A stretch of DNA of 27,480 bases, taken from the NCBI GenBank assembly GCA_014730285.1, contig WJIM01000327.1, positions 1 to 27,480 on the forward strand, read 5' to 3'. The translations under genes and the position numbers were made by a program. A model generated the notes under the pieces. That model searched no databases, was not told the origin of the DNA, and was given only the letters and a program-made list of their open reading frames with translations. Source of the DNA: Candidatus Zixiibacteriota bacterium (GTDB lineage: Bacteria > Zixibacteria > MSB-5A5 > JAABVY01). Positions 16,492-24,521 of the stretch are shown in pieces; within the stretch, counting starts at the first letter, position 1, and every line of letters starts with the position of its first letter.

Positions 16492-16626
16492 GTGGACGAA
16501 TTGAGAGGACCTGCCGGTTCCACCACGGTGCCGATCGGTTTTGATCTGGTTTGCGGCTGCAACTTCGTTTGTGGCTGTAACTTCGTGTGCCCATGTCTCG
16601 GTAATTGTCCCGGCGACCTAAGTTAG
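16492..16626 (+). CDS. Cysteine-rich RiPP precursor peptide (candidate)
   Basis: A 44-residue gene. GTG at 16492 is preceded by AAGGAGGTGA (16477-16486), a full complement of the 16S anti-SD, with 8 nt between AGGAGG and the start; an in-frame TAA directly upstream fixes the start. Residues 1-20 form a short cysteine-free leader (MDELRGPAGSTTVPIGFDLV). The core is CGCNFVCGCNFVCPCLGNC (21-39) with seven cysteines as three CxC pairs plus one, then PGDLS. It contains a tandem six-residue repeat VCGCNF. It lies between a radical SAM/SPASM enzyme and an ABC exporter, the standard place for a modified peptide precursor. Thioether (ranthi- or sactipeptide-like) crosslinks are plausible; a metal-binding peptide is the main alternative. 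No Gly-Gly cleavage site is visible. Confidence 0.8.
   Translation: MDELRGPAGSTTVPIGFDLVCGCNFVCGCNFVCPCLGNCPGDLS
16549..16602 (+). repeat. Tandem 18-bp repeats in the precursor core
   Basis: Three in-frame 18-bp units at 16549-16566, 16567-16584 and 16585-16602. Units 1 and 2 both encode VCGCNF and differ only by two silent TGC/TGT changes; unit 3 encodes VCPCLG. The pattern indicates duplication of a core segment followed by selection on the protein. Confidence 0.8.
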
Positions 16627-16694
16627 TGAGTGCACGCTGAATCTGAAAAATCATTATAAAATCCCGTTTGGAAATTGAAGCTTCATCGGGTGTG

Positions 16695-16731
16695 GTCGTG
16701 CGGCGGCATGGCCTTTCCTGCCGCCGCCGAC
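16695..16731 (+). terminator. Strong hairpin between precursor and exporter (attenuator or RNA stabiliser)
   Basis: A 13-bp stem with one bulged T: GTCG-T-GCGGCGGCA (16695-16708) pairs with TGCCGCCGCCGAC (16719-16731) around a 10-nt loop. No T-run follows, so it is not a classical terminator. It lies 69 bp after the precursor stop and 128 bp before the exporter ATG. It could reduce read-through or protect the upstream mRNA so that precursor is made in excess over exporter. The function is inferred. Confidence 0.55.
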
Positions 16732-16742
16732 CTCAGATTAAA

Positions 16743-16817
16743 ATGGCAGTCCCAAATAAGTATGATGCTTATTGGAGCTGTGCAAATAAGGCTTGGAATT
16801 GCAGGGAGAATTCTTAA
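16743..16817 (+). CDS. Doubtful 24-residue Trp/Cys peptide frame
   Basis: An ATG frame of 24 codons ending with YWSCANKAWNCRENS, with two Trp and two Cys. It lies between the hairpin and the exporter. There is no ribosome-binding site, and the frame is open further up to about 16647 through the hairpin. It might be a second, perhaps decayed, precursor-like peptide, or chance. Confidence 0.15.
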   Translation: MAVPNKYDAYWSCANKAWNCRENS

Positions 16818-16859
16818 TATTGAATCTCAGCATGTTAGAATGGCAGTCAGAGGATTAAG

Positions 16860-18665
16860 ATGAAAAAACTAAAAGATACGACCCTACAGGTAATAAAGCG
16901 TCTTCAGCCCTACCTGAAAAAGCATAAAAAGCGTGCTATTTTGGCGGCTCTGGCTTCTCTTGTGGCAGTGATTCTGCAATTACCCCTTCCGCTTCTGACC
17001 ATGTATCTTATCGACGAGCTGGTGCAGAGCCGTGACGTGCAGCTTTTGAGTATGATCTGTGGCGGCTTGATCGTGGTTCTTTTGCTGCGCATGGTCGCCT
17101 CCTGGTGGGAACGAAATAATTTGCTGGCATTTCGTGTACGCGTGGTCGGCGATTTGAAAGTGGACGTTTATCGACGGCTGATAAATCTACCTCTTGATTT
17201 CATTCGCAGGCAGCAAACCGGTTATCTGGTATCACGCGCGATGGGTGATGTTGACGCGGTGCAGGGCCTTTTTGCCGATACTCTTCTGACGGTATTGCGT
17301 AACCTTCTGACATTTATGGCTGGTTTGGTAATGATCTTTTACCTGAATGTTACTCTGGCTCTGATAGGCCTGGCACTATTGCCTCTTTATGCCTGGACGC
17401 TGTTCGGTTTCAACAAGCGCTTGCAGACCCTGACTGCCCGCAGCCAGGAAGCGCGCGCACAGTCCAGCCGATATGTTCAGGAGCATTTATCAGGTCTGGC
17501 GGTGATAAAGTCCTTTGTTGCGGAAGGCCGCGATATAATCGGTATGTTTCACATTCTCAAGAATTCACTCCGCTCCGAATTCAGAGCAAATCTGTGGGGC
17601 AATTCCGTTGCCCTATTGGGCGGATTCGTAAGCGCACTTGGACCTGTACTGGTTTTGTGGATCGGCATCACGGAAATAATCGACGGCCGCCTGACACTGG
17701 GCGGTTTAATTGCATTCAACTCATTCCTGGGATATCTCTTCGGACCTCTGCAGGCATTTTCTAATGTTAATATCACCGTGCAAAATGCAGTGGCCTCAGC
17801 CCGTCGTGTATTCGAGCTTTTGGATCAGCCGGTTGAGGACGGTTTCGTAGAAAAAGGCACGGCTGTGCAGACGCCGCGTTTCGAGAACGGTTATGTCGTT
17901 TTCGATAATGTAAGTTTTGCGTATCCAGGCAAATCCAATCCGGCATTGAACAATGTCTCATTCAATGCCCCGCCGGGAAAGATAACCGCAATAGTCGGGC
18001 ATAGCGGCGCCGGCAAGAGCACATTGGTCAATCTTCTCTTTCGCTTCAATGAATACAGCGAGGGAGATATTTTGATTGACGACAGATCGATTCGTGACTA
18101 TAACCGCAACTATTTACGTTCGCAAATCGGCCTGATAACCCAGGAGACCTTCCTTTTCGGCATGAGCGTTATGGATAATATCCGTCTTGGGAAACCGCAT
18201 GCCGGCGAGGATGAGATCGTTGCGGCTGCCGGAAAAGCTTATGCCCATAATTTCATTGAGAATTTGCCGGAAGGCTATTATACCCGGATCGGGGAACGCG
18301 GCGCTATGATTTCAGGCGGTGAGGCTCAACGAATCGCATTAGCCCGTACTATCCTGAAATCACCTTCAATTCTTGTGCTTGACGAGGCCATGTCTGCGCT
18401 GGATATCGAAGCGGAGAATAAGGTCATGAACGCAATCGAGGAGTCATTCGGAGAGAGCGCGATAATAATGATTTCACACCGCCTTTTATCGGTACGAGAT
18501 GCTGATCAAATCATCTGTCTGGATAATGGCCGGGTTGCGGGGATTGATTCTCACGAACAGCTATACCACAACTGTCCGGTATACCGCAATTTGTATGATG
18601 AGCAGTACACCGAAGAATCCAAAAGCAAGTCAGGGGATACGGTTGGAATAAAGCAGGAGATTTGA
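16860..18665 (+). CDS. ABC exporter, fused permease and ATPase (MsbA/LmrA-type half-transporter)
   Basis: A 601-residue protein with an N-terminal exporter membrane domain of about six helices (about 25-310) and a C-terminal ATPase (about 343-590). Walker A is GHSGAGKST (380-388), the signature is ISGGEAQ (484-490, with Glu where LSGGQ has Gln), Walker B is ILVLDE (504-509) and the switch His is H540. It has no N-terminal C39 peptidase, so any leader must be removed by another enzyme or retained. AGAGGA lies about 6-8 nt before the ATG. Its place after the maturase and cysteine-rich precursor makes peptide export the likely job; lipid or drug export is possible for the family. Confidence 0.9.
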   Translation: MKKLKDTTLQVIKRLQPYLKKHKKRAILAALASLVAVILQLPLPLLTMYLIDELVQSRDVQLLSMICGGLIVVLLLRMVASWWERNNLLAFRVRVVGDLKVDVYRRLINLPLDFIRRQQTGYLVSRAMGDVDAVQGLFADTLLTVLRNLLTFMAGLVMIFYLNVTLALIGLALLPLYAWTLFGFNKRLQTLTARSQEARAQSSRYVQEHLSGLAVIKSFVAEGRDIIGMFHILKNSLRSEFRANLWGNSVALLGGFVSALGPVLVLWIGITEIIDGRLTLGGLIAFNSFLGYLFGPLQAFSNVNITVQNAVASARRVFELLDQPVEDGFVEKGTAVQTPRFENGYVVFDNVSFAYPGKSNPALNNVSFNAPPGKITAIVGHSGAGKSTLVNLLFRFNEYSEGDILIDDRSIRDYNRNYLRSQIGLITQETFLFGMSVMDNIRLGKPHAGEDEIVAAAGKAYAHNFIENLPEGYYTRIGERGAMISGGEAQRIALARTILKSPSILVLDEAMSALDIEAENKVMNAIEESFGESAIIMISHRLLSVRDADQIICLDNGRVAGIDSHEQLYHNCPVYRNLYDEQYTEESKSKSGDTVGIKQEI

Positions 18666-18679
18666 TTTCTAATTATTTG

Positions 18680-18702
18680 TGAGTATAATAATCAAATACT
18701 CA
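18680..18702. terminator. Weak bidirectional stem-loop at a convergent gene junction
   Basis: A 7-bp stem TGAGTAT / ATACTCA (18680-18686 with 18696-18702) has a 9-nt AT-rich loop, between the exporter stop and the end of the converging 18700-19998 gene, whose TGA it includes. It is weak and has no clean T-run; a terminator role is tentative. Confidence 0.3.
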
Positions 18703-19998
18703 TTGTATCTGAATCAACGAAATCACATCATATCCGTAATAATCGGCAGTCTCTGCCTCAATTAGTCTCGTCTCTCCCCTGATTTCCAAAATAGCGTTTT
18801 CACCGGTAGGTATTGATTTGTCGGAGAGAAAGTATATAATCGCCCGGGTTTGGCCGTCTACCTTATCCCATTTGAAATCCGCAGAATCGATCAAGGATTC
18901 CAACTCAACCTCGTCATTAAAAACAAAGCTAACAGCGCCAAGTTCGCTCTCTGATTTTGAATATAGAGTGTCATTGGCGATTTCGAATTGTGCCTTTTGA
19001 ACCTCTTGCGCTTCCGGCTTATACGGAACTGCATCACCAGTGGTGATTCGAATCATATATACCATATCTGCAACCGTCAAAGTGCGGCCATCACGATTAA
19101 CATCAGAGAATTCTGTCTGCTTTTCTCTATTCATTTTAAAAGCCGTGTCACCATAAACGAAATAATCGGCGTACAGATGCACATCGGCAATTTCATTTGA
19201 CAGGTTATTCATATTGATATCTCCCCAAACGGGTTCAGGATCTGTTACCCAGGTCAGGAAGCCGCCGTGATAGAACTCTAATCTGGATACGTAGAGGTTA
19301 GTATCTCCCAGATACAGGTTGCAGCCCTTTTGTGCACCGCAAATATGGTTAATACCGCTTATGCCGCAGTCTTCTCCCATCATCTCATAATACCCAATTC
19401 CCTTTGATCTATCGCGCTTAATGTTATAGACCTTATCGACAAATGCCCTATAATTAGGTTGACCGTATGTTATTATATTGTCATCGCATGAGATCCAATA
19501 GAAATAGACAGGCACATAGGATGTAAACGTATTTGTATCCGATATTAGAAATTTCAGATTGAATATTTCCTTTCCGTGCGGTGAGTACTCTTTTCTTGCA
19601 AAGGAACTGTCATATTGGGCGGGATTTTTCTCATTGGTCCCGGCGCTCTTTGAAGCAATGATTTGAATGAGATTATTTATCGAATCTGATCCGGCGGGCC
19701 GATTCTGGCCTATAAAAACCTGAAAATTTTCCCAACCATCAATAACCTTTCCCGGATTTATATCTACGAAATCCAATCTTTGTGAATTATAGGCGATCTG
19801 AAATCTAAAACCATTCATCTCTTTCAGAGCCAAAGAATCAACATAAACCGGTAATTCGGCATATGTGCCAGGAAAGAATGCAGCACCGTCCTGACCCGGC
19901 ATGCGGATTATTACATCCCATGACTCAGAATCAGCATTTGCAGTATTTGATAAAATAGATAAAGCAATAAAGACAACCAAAAATAATCTAACAATCAC
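18700..19998 (-). CDS. Secreted cohesin-like protein with internal dockerin-like segment
   Basis: A 432-residue protein with a signal peptide (about 1-22). Residues about 27-185 look like a cohesin-type beta sandwich (FPGTYAELPVYVDSL, FRFQIAYNSQRLDFVDINPG). A middle part follows (HICGAQKGCNLYLG, FYHGGFLTWV). A dockerin-like region is at about 262-340 (GDINMNNLSNEIADVHLYADYF and DVNRDGRTLTVADMVYMIR). A C-terminal beta domain ends in YYGYDVISLIQIQ. It is a paralogue of the 22989-24296 protein with the same motif order. The start is a GTG with GGAGG 11 nt upstream. It overlaps the end of the C25 protease gene by 11 bp, so it is probably translated with it and may anchor or partner it. Confidence 0.75.
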   Translation of the reverse strand: MIVRLFLVVFIALSILSNTANADSESWDVIIRMPGQDGAAFFPGTYAELPVYVDSLALKEMNGFRFQIAYNSQRLDFVDINPGKVIDGWENFQVFIGQNRPAGSDSINNLIQIIASKSAGTNEKNPAQYDSSFARKEYSPHGKEIFNLKFLISDTNTFTSYVPVYFYWISCDDNIITYGQPNYRAFVDKVYNIKRDRSKGIGYYEMMGEDCGISGINHICGAQKGCNLYLGDTNLYVSRLEFYHGGFLTWVTDPEPVWGDINMNNLSNEIADVHLYADYFVYGDTAFKMNREKQTEFSDVNRDGRTLTVADMVYMIRITTGDAVPYKPEAQEVQKAQFEIANDTLYSKSESELGAVSFVFNDEVELESLIDSADFKWDKVDGQTRAIIYFLSDKSIPTGENAILEIRGETRLIEAETADYYGYDVISLIQIQ

Positions 19999-22864
19999 AG
20001 GGCTCGGTTCCTCCGATGAATATGTAGTTTATTATCCAGACAGCATCGCTGACATTAACCAGGCCGTCACAGTTGACTTCTCCGGCTTCATAGGGCTGGG
20101 GTTCCTCACCCCCGATGAAGATATAATTGATGATATAAACCGCATCCGAGATATTCACATCCTCATCGGCATTGGCATCCCCGCAAAGCACCTGCGGCTC
20201 AGGTTCATTAACTTTTATTGCACAAATCAACGTATCTGTGCTGGACGGCACGGCATTGTCTGAAAGTTCTATGGTGAAGCTGAATGTCGAGGCCCATGTA
20301 GGTGTGCCCTCAAGCGCGGCGGTAGAATCATATAAATTAAACGCTATACCATACGGAAACTGCCCCGATATTTTTGTCCAGGTATACGGCTTCTGGCCGC
20401 CCAATCCAATGAATTCATGAAAATACGGCTGCCCAACTTCACCATCGGAAAGCGAATCGCAGTGGATTACGACCTCGCTATCGCAGGCATCGCCGATTCC
20501 GTCCTCGTCAGTATCCCATTGATCCGGATTAGGGACATCATAGCAATTATCGCAGGCATCACCAACTCCGTCAGTATCGAAATCCTCCTGCCCGGGATTT
20601 GCAGCGTATGCGCAGTTGTCGTCAGGACATGTATTGGCCGGGAATCCGGGATCGCCAAAGCCGTCATCATCGCTGTCGGTGCAAATATCGCAGCTATCTC
20701 CCAGAGCGTCTCCGTCCTGGTCATTCTGATCGGGATTATAAAGCAAGGGGCAGTTATCAGTGATACAGCTATTATCAGGATAGCCGGGATCGCCGAACCC
20801 ATCGCCGTCAGTATCGACACATACCTGCGTAATGATTGTAAGATGCTGAATATCGCTCATCTGTGGGATACTGTTGTCGGTGGCGCGCACTGTGAAATGG
20901 GCGGTGTCGATTCCACTGGGAATGCCCGAGATAATTCCGGAGCCGGAATCGAGGGTGAGTCCATCCGGAAGTGTGCCCGCTGTCATGTCCCATACATACG
21001 GCGGCGTCCCGCCCACAGCTTCGATCTGTTGATTGTAATTCTCACCCTGATCTGCTTTGGGAAGTGAAAGTGTGGTAATTTCAACCTCATCAATGGATTC
21101 AACAATTGTGGTTGCCCGAATCATGAAGTTTTTGGAGGATGATGATATTTCATCCAGTTCTTTCCATTCCCCATTTACCTTGATACTGCTTCTGACAGGA
21201 ATCGAGTCGATACCATGGGCAGCAAACATGTCTATCTCCTCATTGGGCCCGGGATTTACCGGACTTATCCCTATATGAAAGTTCTCGCCCGCAGAAAATG
21301 TCAGGTTCATATCCTCAAGATCAACTACTATCCATGAATACGGGTTGTATTGTGAGATATACAAATCCAATGAATCAATTAAAGATGTCGGGAAGATCCC
21401 ATCGCTTTCCCAGATATATAGCCTCAAAAGGGGCGGATTTTCCCAGTTCATATAGAACAAGGCCTCTGAAAGCAGGCAATTATCTTCCGCAATAAACCTG
21501 GTATTCGCGTATTCATTATTGTTATACCCCGGCATTGGAAAGAATGTGTCCCAGGATCCCTCATCATATTGCAGGAAGCGCGCCTTTGTTTTGCTTTGAA
21601 TTATTAGAGTCGGATCGCCGATTAACGTCATACCGTAATACCAGCACTGTTCCCAATCTTCGTAACCGTATTCTGCCTGCGAAACAAACCAGTCGAAGTA
21701 TGCTATTCCAATCGGATTTTGCTCACCAAGACCGGGATAAAAATCGTCAAATTCAAGCATTGAACCGGTCTTAGTACTTCCCAACGCGGCCAAACCGTAA
21801 TCCTGGCAGAATACATACCATCCGGCCATATAGTTCATCGCCGTATAACGCGCATTGGAACACGCAAAGAGATTATAGAAATATGCTACGGGATCGATTG
21901 TCTTTATTTCATCCACAAAGGTTTCGCCCCAGATATCTCCCGGCCTTTGGAATGTATGGTAGGTAGAGGTTGAGTGAACGCATACCTGTATGAATTCATA
22001 TGATTGCGGTAAACGGGATTCATAATCGGTATGCCAGGTCTGGCCTGCATCATCAACCAGGGTCCTCTCACCAAAACCATAAGCCGCACATTGATTCCAC
22101 CAGGCGGATGTATATCTCCAGTCATCGTCGACATAAACCAGCGCACGATTTTCGACCGGCATCAGGCCGCATCTGTAACGGTGGTTCTTATAAAAGTAAT
22201 TTTGAAGGAGCGAGACTTCATCGGCGCCGTCGAGATTAAGCGGTGAAGCGGTCAGCCTTCCCATCCATATATCCGGGGCAACATCGCCGGTGTGAGAATC
22301 GTAAAGCCCGTCACTGTCATAATCTCCGAAAGCACCGTTCAAATCCATATAGTATAGATCACAAGGAAAATTCTCATCGCCCTTATCAGTCCAGCATCCA
22401 TCCAGCTCATACCATGGCACCGGGAAATCCCCAACCAATACGCAGCCCTCCATCCCACCAGTATAAAGTGACTGCAGGTAGGAGCGCATGTCCTCGGCAG
22501 TTCCGCCGGATGTGGTATATATATCCACATCGAATCCCTCGCCTGTAACATCAAGGGCATACAGATCAATTTCCGGATTTATCTGGCTGAAGAGATCTGT
22601 ATTTACTATAATCGCGAATTTTGGATTTTGACGAATGCCTGCTGCTTTCACGGATTTTATATAAGCCGATTGAAACGGCTGCGGTTCGGGCCGGGATGCT
22701 TTCCATTCCTGATAATTAACTGGCTGGCTGCCGTCGGTGCTTATCCAGCGAGTTATCACATGACCGCTTTTATCGCCGATTCCGCTTTCTTGTGCATAAA
22801 GCCCCGAAACATATAAAATAAGCGCCAGAGTCATGACGCCAAATACCAATGACCTCCCAAACAT
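19988..22864 (-). CDS. Gingipain-like C25 peptidase with TSP3 repeats and C-terminal dockerin
   Basis: A 958-residue secreted protein with a signal peptide (1-24). Residues about 70-430 resemble peptidase family C25: GCVLVGDFPVPWYE (140-153), DIWMGRLTAS (198-207), a candidate catalytic His in CVHSTSTYHTF (H297 or H303) and Cys in LFACSNARY (C335), then LIGDPTLII. The usual 'GHG' around the His is altered, so activity is uncertain. Next come a beta region (430-590), an Ig-like He_PIG domain (about 597-680), thrombospondin-3-type calcium repeats (682-796; DTDGDGFGDPG, DNCPLLYNPDQ, GDACDNC), a second He_PIG domain (about 805-888) and a paired dockerin (893-958). GAGGAGGAT precedes the ATG. It is probably surface-attached through the dockerin or secreted. 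Confidence 0.85.
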   Translation of the reverse strand: MFGRSLVFGVMTLALILYVSGLYAQESGIGDKSGHVITRWISTDGSQPVNYQEWKASRPEPQPFQSAYIKSVKAAGIRQNPKFAIIVNTDLFSQINPEIDLYALDVTGEGFDVDIYTTSGGTAEDMRSYLQSLYTGGMEGCVLVGDFPVPWYELDGCWTDKGDENFPCDLYYMDLNGAFGDYDSDGLYDSHTGDVAPDIWMGRLTASPLNLDGADEVSLLQNYFYKNHRYRCGLMPVENRALVYVDDDWRYTSAWWNQCAAYGFGERTLVDDAGQTWHTDYESRLPQSYEFIQVCVHSTSTYHTFQRPGDIWGETFVDEIKTIDPVAYFYNLFACSNARYTAMNYMAGWYVFCQDYGLAALGSTKTGSMLEFDDFYPGLGEQNPIGIAYFDWFVSQAEYGYEDWEQCWYYGMTLIGDPTLIIQSKTKARFLQYDEGSWDTFFPMPGYNNNEYANTRFIAEDNCLLSEALFYMNWENPPLLRLYIWESDGIFPTSLIDSLDLYISQYNPYSWIVVDLEDMNLTFSAGENFHIGISPVNPGPNEEIDMFAAHGIDSIPVRSSIKVNGEWKELDEISSSSKNFMIRATTIVESIDEVEITTLSLPKADQGENYNQQIEAVGGTPPYVWDMTAGTLPDGLTLDSGSGIISGIPSGIDTAHFTVRATDNSIPQMSDIQHLTIITQVCVDTDGDGFGDPGYPDNSCITDNCPLLYNPDQNDQDGDALGDSCDICTDSDDDGFGDPGFPANTCPDDNCAYAANPGQEDFDTDGVGDACDNCYDVPNPDQWDTDEDGIGDACDSEVVIHCDSLSDGEVGQPYFHEFIGLGGQKPYTWTKISGQFPYGIAFNLYDSTAALEGTPTWASTFSFTIELSDNAVPSSTDTLICAIKVNEPEPQVLCGDANADEDVNISDAVYIINYIFIGGEEPQPYEAGEVNCDGLVNVSDAVWIINYIFIGGTEPCDC

Positions 22865-22942
22865 ATATTTATCCTCCTCGGGTATATTTATATCGAAATA
22901 ATCACAAGACAGGTGCAGGTAAAATACAGCTTGTCTATAATT

Positions 22943-22970
22943 ATGATAACCTGATTGACAATTTAGTCAA
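22943..22970 (-). promoter_or_regulatory. Promoter of the C25 protease/cohesin-like operon
   Basis: On the minus strand, TTGACT (22965-22970) and TATCAT (22943-22948) are separated by 16 bp, about 78 bp before the ATG at 22864. Confidence 0.6.
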
Positions 22971-22988
22971 TAAAAATCCATTGGCAGG

Positions 22989-24296
22989 TTACTCGATAAT
23001 CTTTGTCACCACCATATTGCCATAATAGCCGGATGATTCGCAGGACTTTAATTTGGCCGGCAATGCGAGCCTGAGTACGGGAATTATTCCCGGTTCGATA
23101 TCACTCCGAGGATAAAGAAGCACGCGGGTTTCGTCATTTTGAAAGTTCCCTTCCTGTTCCTCTACACCATCATAGATAGGTAGAAATCCCACCTCACCCT
23201 CAAATATAAACAAGGTTGGCCCCACCCGTACATCTATATCCAAAGAGATTAAATCACCATCAACTATGACATCAACCGTGTCAGCGAAATGCTCAAGATG
23301 GCTTGCTGGAATCGCATTCCCTGCCATTATCCGTATCATATATTCCAGGTCCGCAAGTGTGGGAAAAATACCATCCCGATTAACGTCTGTTGCAAGAATC
23401 TGCCAATGCTGATTTATAGTGAAGACCGATTCACCGAATAGAAAAAAGTTGCTGAGGAGTACCGCATCTCCAACCTCATTGGCAATTTCATCAAGATTTA
23501 TATCTCCCAGAGTAAAATCTATATAATCCCCACAGGCAATATCTACCCCGCCATGATAAAAATCTACAGTCCCACCGAGATTGTCTACGTTATCCCGGCA
23601 GACATCAAATGTCCCGAGGATATGGTCATCAAAACCAATCGTCCCATCGCTGGGCATCAACTCAACATATTGATTATAGGGATCCATTAAGTCTATTTCA
23701 TATATCTTATCTGAATATGCGAAACAGTCCCTCATACTATGCCCAATAAGATTATCACCACAGGACTCCCAGTAAAAATGCAATGGTACGAATGTGCATC
23801 CATATTCGCGATCGTCAGTGACATAAAATTTCAGGTTTACCAGTAAGACAGAATCAGAATCTGCTTCAATGAAAGGCCCAATACTGTTGGAATTATCAGT
23901 TGAACCATTTGCTCCCGCAACTTCTATTACTCCAAGCATTGGCGGATCATTGAGATGGATTGAATGGCTGTATTCCAGCTCGGGCCATCCCTCAAGAATC
24001 TCCCCCGCTTCACCTTTTATAAAAGTCAAACCCTCAGCATCGTATGCGATTTTTATATTAAATTTGCTTGATTCGGTCCTGGAATCAGAGCTGATAAAAA
24101 TCGGAACGTCAATATAAGAGCCCTGAAACACCCACGTTGATATTCCGAGATGACCAATTTTCAGAGTCCACTCTGGTTCAGGTTCCTCAGGTCCGGTACT
24201 GGTAGTGCAGTATTGAAGCATGAAAACAAAGATAAGGACGAAGAAAAATAAAATCCCGCCGTTGAATATGCGCGAACTGGAGATTTTGACGTCCAT
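22989..24296 (-). CDS. Cohesin-like lipoprotein with dockerin-like segment
   Basis: 435 residues from the ATG at 24296. The frame reaches a TTG at 24302 with no usable ribosome-binding site; a weak GGGA lies before the ATG. A hydrophobic helix ends in a lipobox-like LQYC, followed by a Thr/Ser/Pro/Glu-rich tether (TTSTGPEEPEPE), so it is probably a lipoprotein. The rest parallels the 18700-19998 protein: a cohesin-like domain (FQGSYIDVPIFISSD, FNIKIAYDAEGLTFIKGEAG), an HFYWESCGDN motif, FYHGG, the dockerin-like GDINLDEIANEVGDAVLLSNF and DVNRDGIFPTLADLEYMIR, and a C-terminal SGYYGNMVVTKI. It may act as a membrane-anchored partner of dockerin proteins; binding is inferred only. Confidence 0.75.
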   Translation of the reverse strand: MDVKISSSRIFNGGILFFFVLIFVFMLQYCTTSTGPEEPEPEWTLKIGHLGISTWVFQGSYIDVPIFISSDSRTESSKFNIKIAYDAEGLTFIKGEAGEILEGWPELEYSHSIHLNDPPMLGVIEVAGANGSTDNSNSIGPFIEADSDSVLLVNLKFYVTDDREYGCTFVPLHFYWESCGDNLIGHSMRDCFAYSDKIYEIDLMDPYNQYVELMPSDGTIGFDDHILGTFDVCRDNVDNLGGTVDFYHGGVDIACGDYIDFTLGDINLDEIANEVGDAVLLSNFFLFGESVFTINQHWQILATDVNRDGIFPTLADLEYMIRIMAGNAIPASHLEHFADTVDVIVDGDLISLDIDVRVGPTLFIFEGEVGFLPIYDGVEEQEGNFQNDETRVLLYPRSDIEPGIIPVLRLALPAKLKSCESSGYYGNMVVTKIIE

Positions 24297-24348
24297 AAAC
24301 AATCCCGGTTATTTGATATGTAATATCGTGATTTCAGTCTATAAAGTA

Positions 24349-24376
24349 AAGATAACTCAGGATTGATTCCGGTCAA
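24349..24376 (-). promoter_or_regulatory. Promoter of the cohesin-like lipoprotein gene
   Basis: On the minus strand, TTGACC (24371-24376) and TATCTT (24349-24354) are separated by 16 bp, about 52 bp before the ATG. Confidence 0.6.
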
Positions 24377-24426
24377 GGATAAACTGCACAAAATCGAATG
24401 ATACCTGCATTTAACCGTCAACAAAC

Positions 24427-24455
24427 TTGACAGAAATCGCGCAACGAATTATCTA
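24427..24455 (+). promoter_or_regulatory. Promoter of the 24522-25133 membrane protein gene
   Basis: A perfect TTGACA (24427-24432) is followed after 16 bp by TTATCT, or after 17 bp by TATCTA (24450-24455), on the plus strand, about 66 bp before the gene. Confidence 0.6.
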
Positions 24456-24521
24456 ATTACAGGGATAAGACCTGAAAACACCCGTTTTGCTGTTATTTGA
24501 TCATCATGAGGGGAGGATATT

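Noticed and set aside
16492..16626. SCIFF-type peptide (six cysteines in forty-five residues)
   Set aside because: Length and cysteine richness are similar, but the SCIFF cysteine spacing and sequence are absent; here the pattern is CxC pairs in a CGCNFV repeat.
16675..16863. 62-codon frame whose stop overlaps the exporter ATG (ATGA)
   Set aside because: It would start with TTG without a ribosome-binding site and its first part runs through the hairpin stem; overlap alone is not enough.
19995..20170. Repeated DNA blocks that might be a CRISPR-like or direct-repeat array
   Set aside because: The similarity comes from dockerin-coding segments in frame, with diverged codons and no regular spacers.
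20417..21067. 216-codon plus-strand frame
   Set aside because: Antisense to the thrombospondin-3 and Ig-like part of the C25 protease; its Ile/Ala-rich translation reflects reverse-complemented Asp/Gly repeat codons.
2842..24296. Cellulosome gene cluster
   Set aside because: Dockerins are numerous, but no glycoside hydrolase, carbohydrate-binding module or multi-cohesin scaffoldin is visible.
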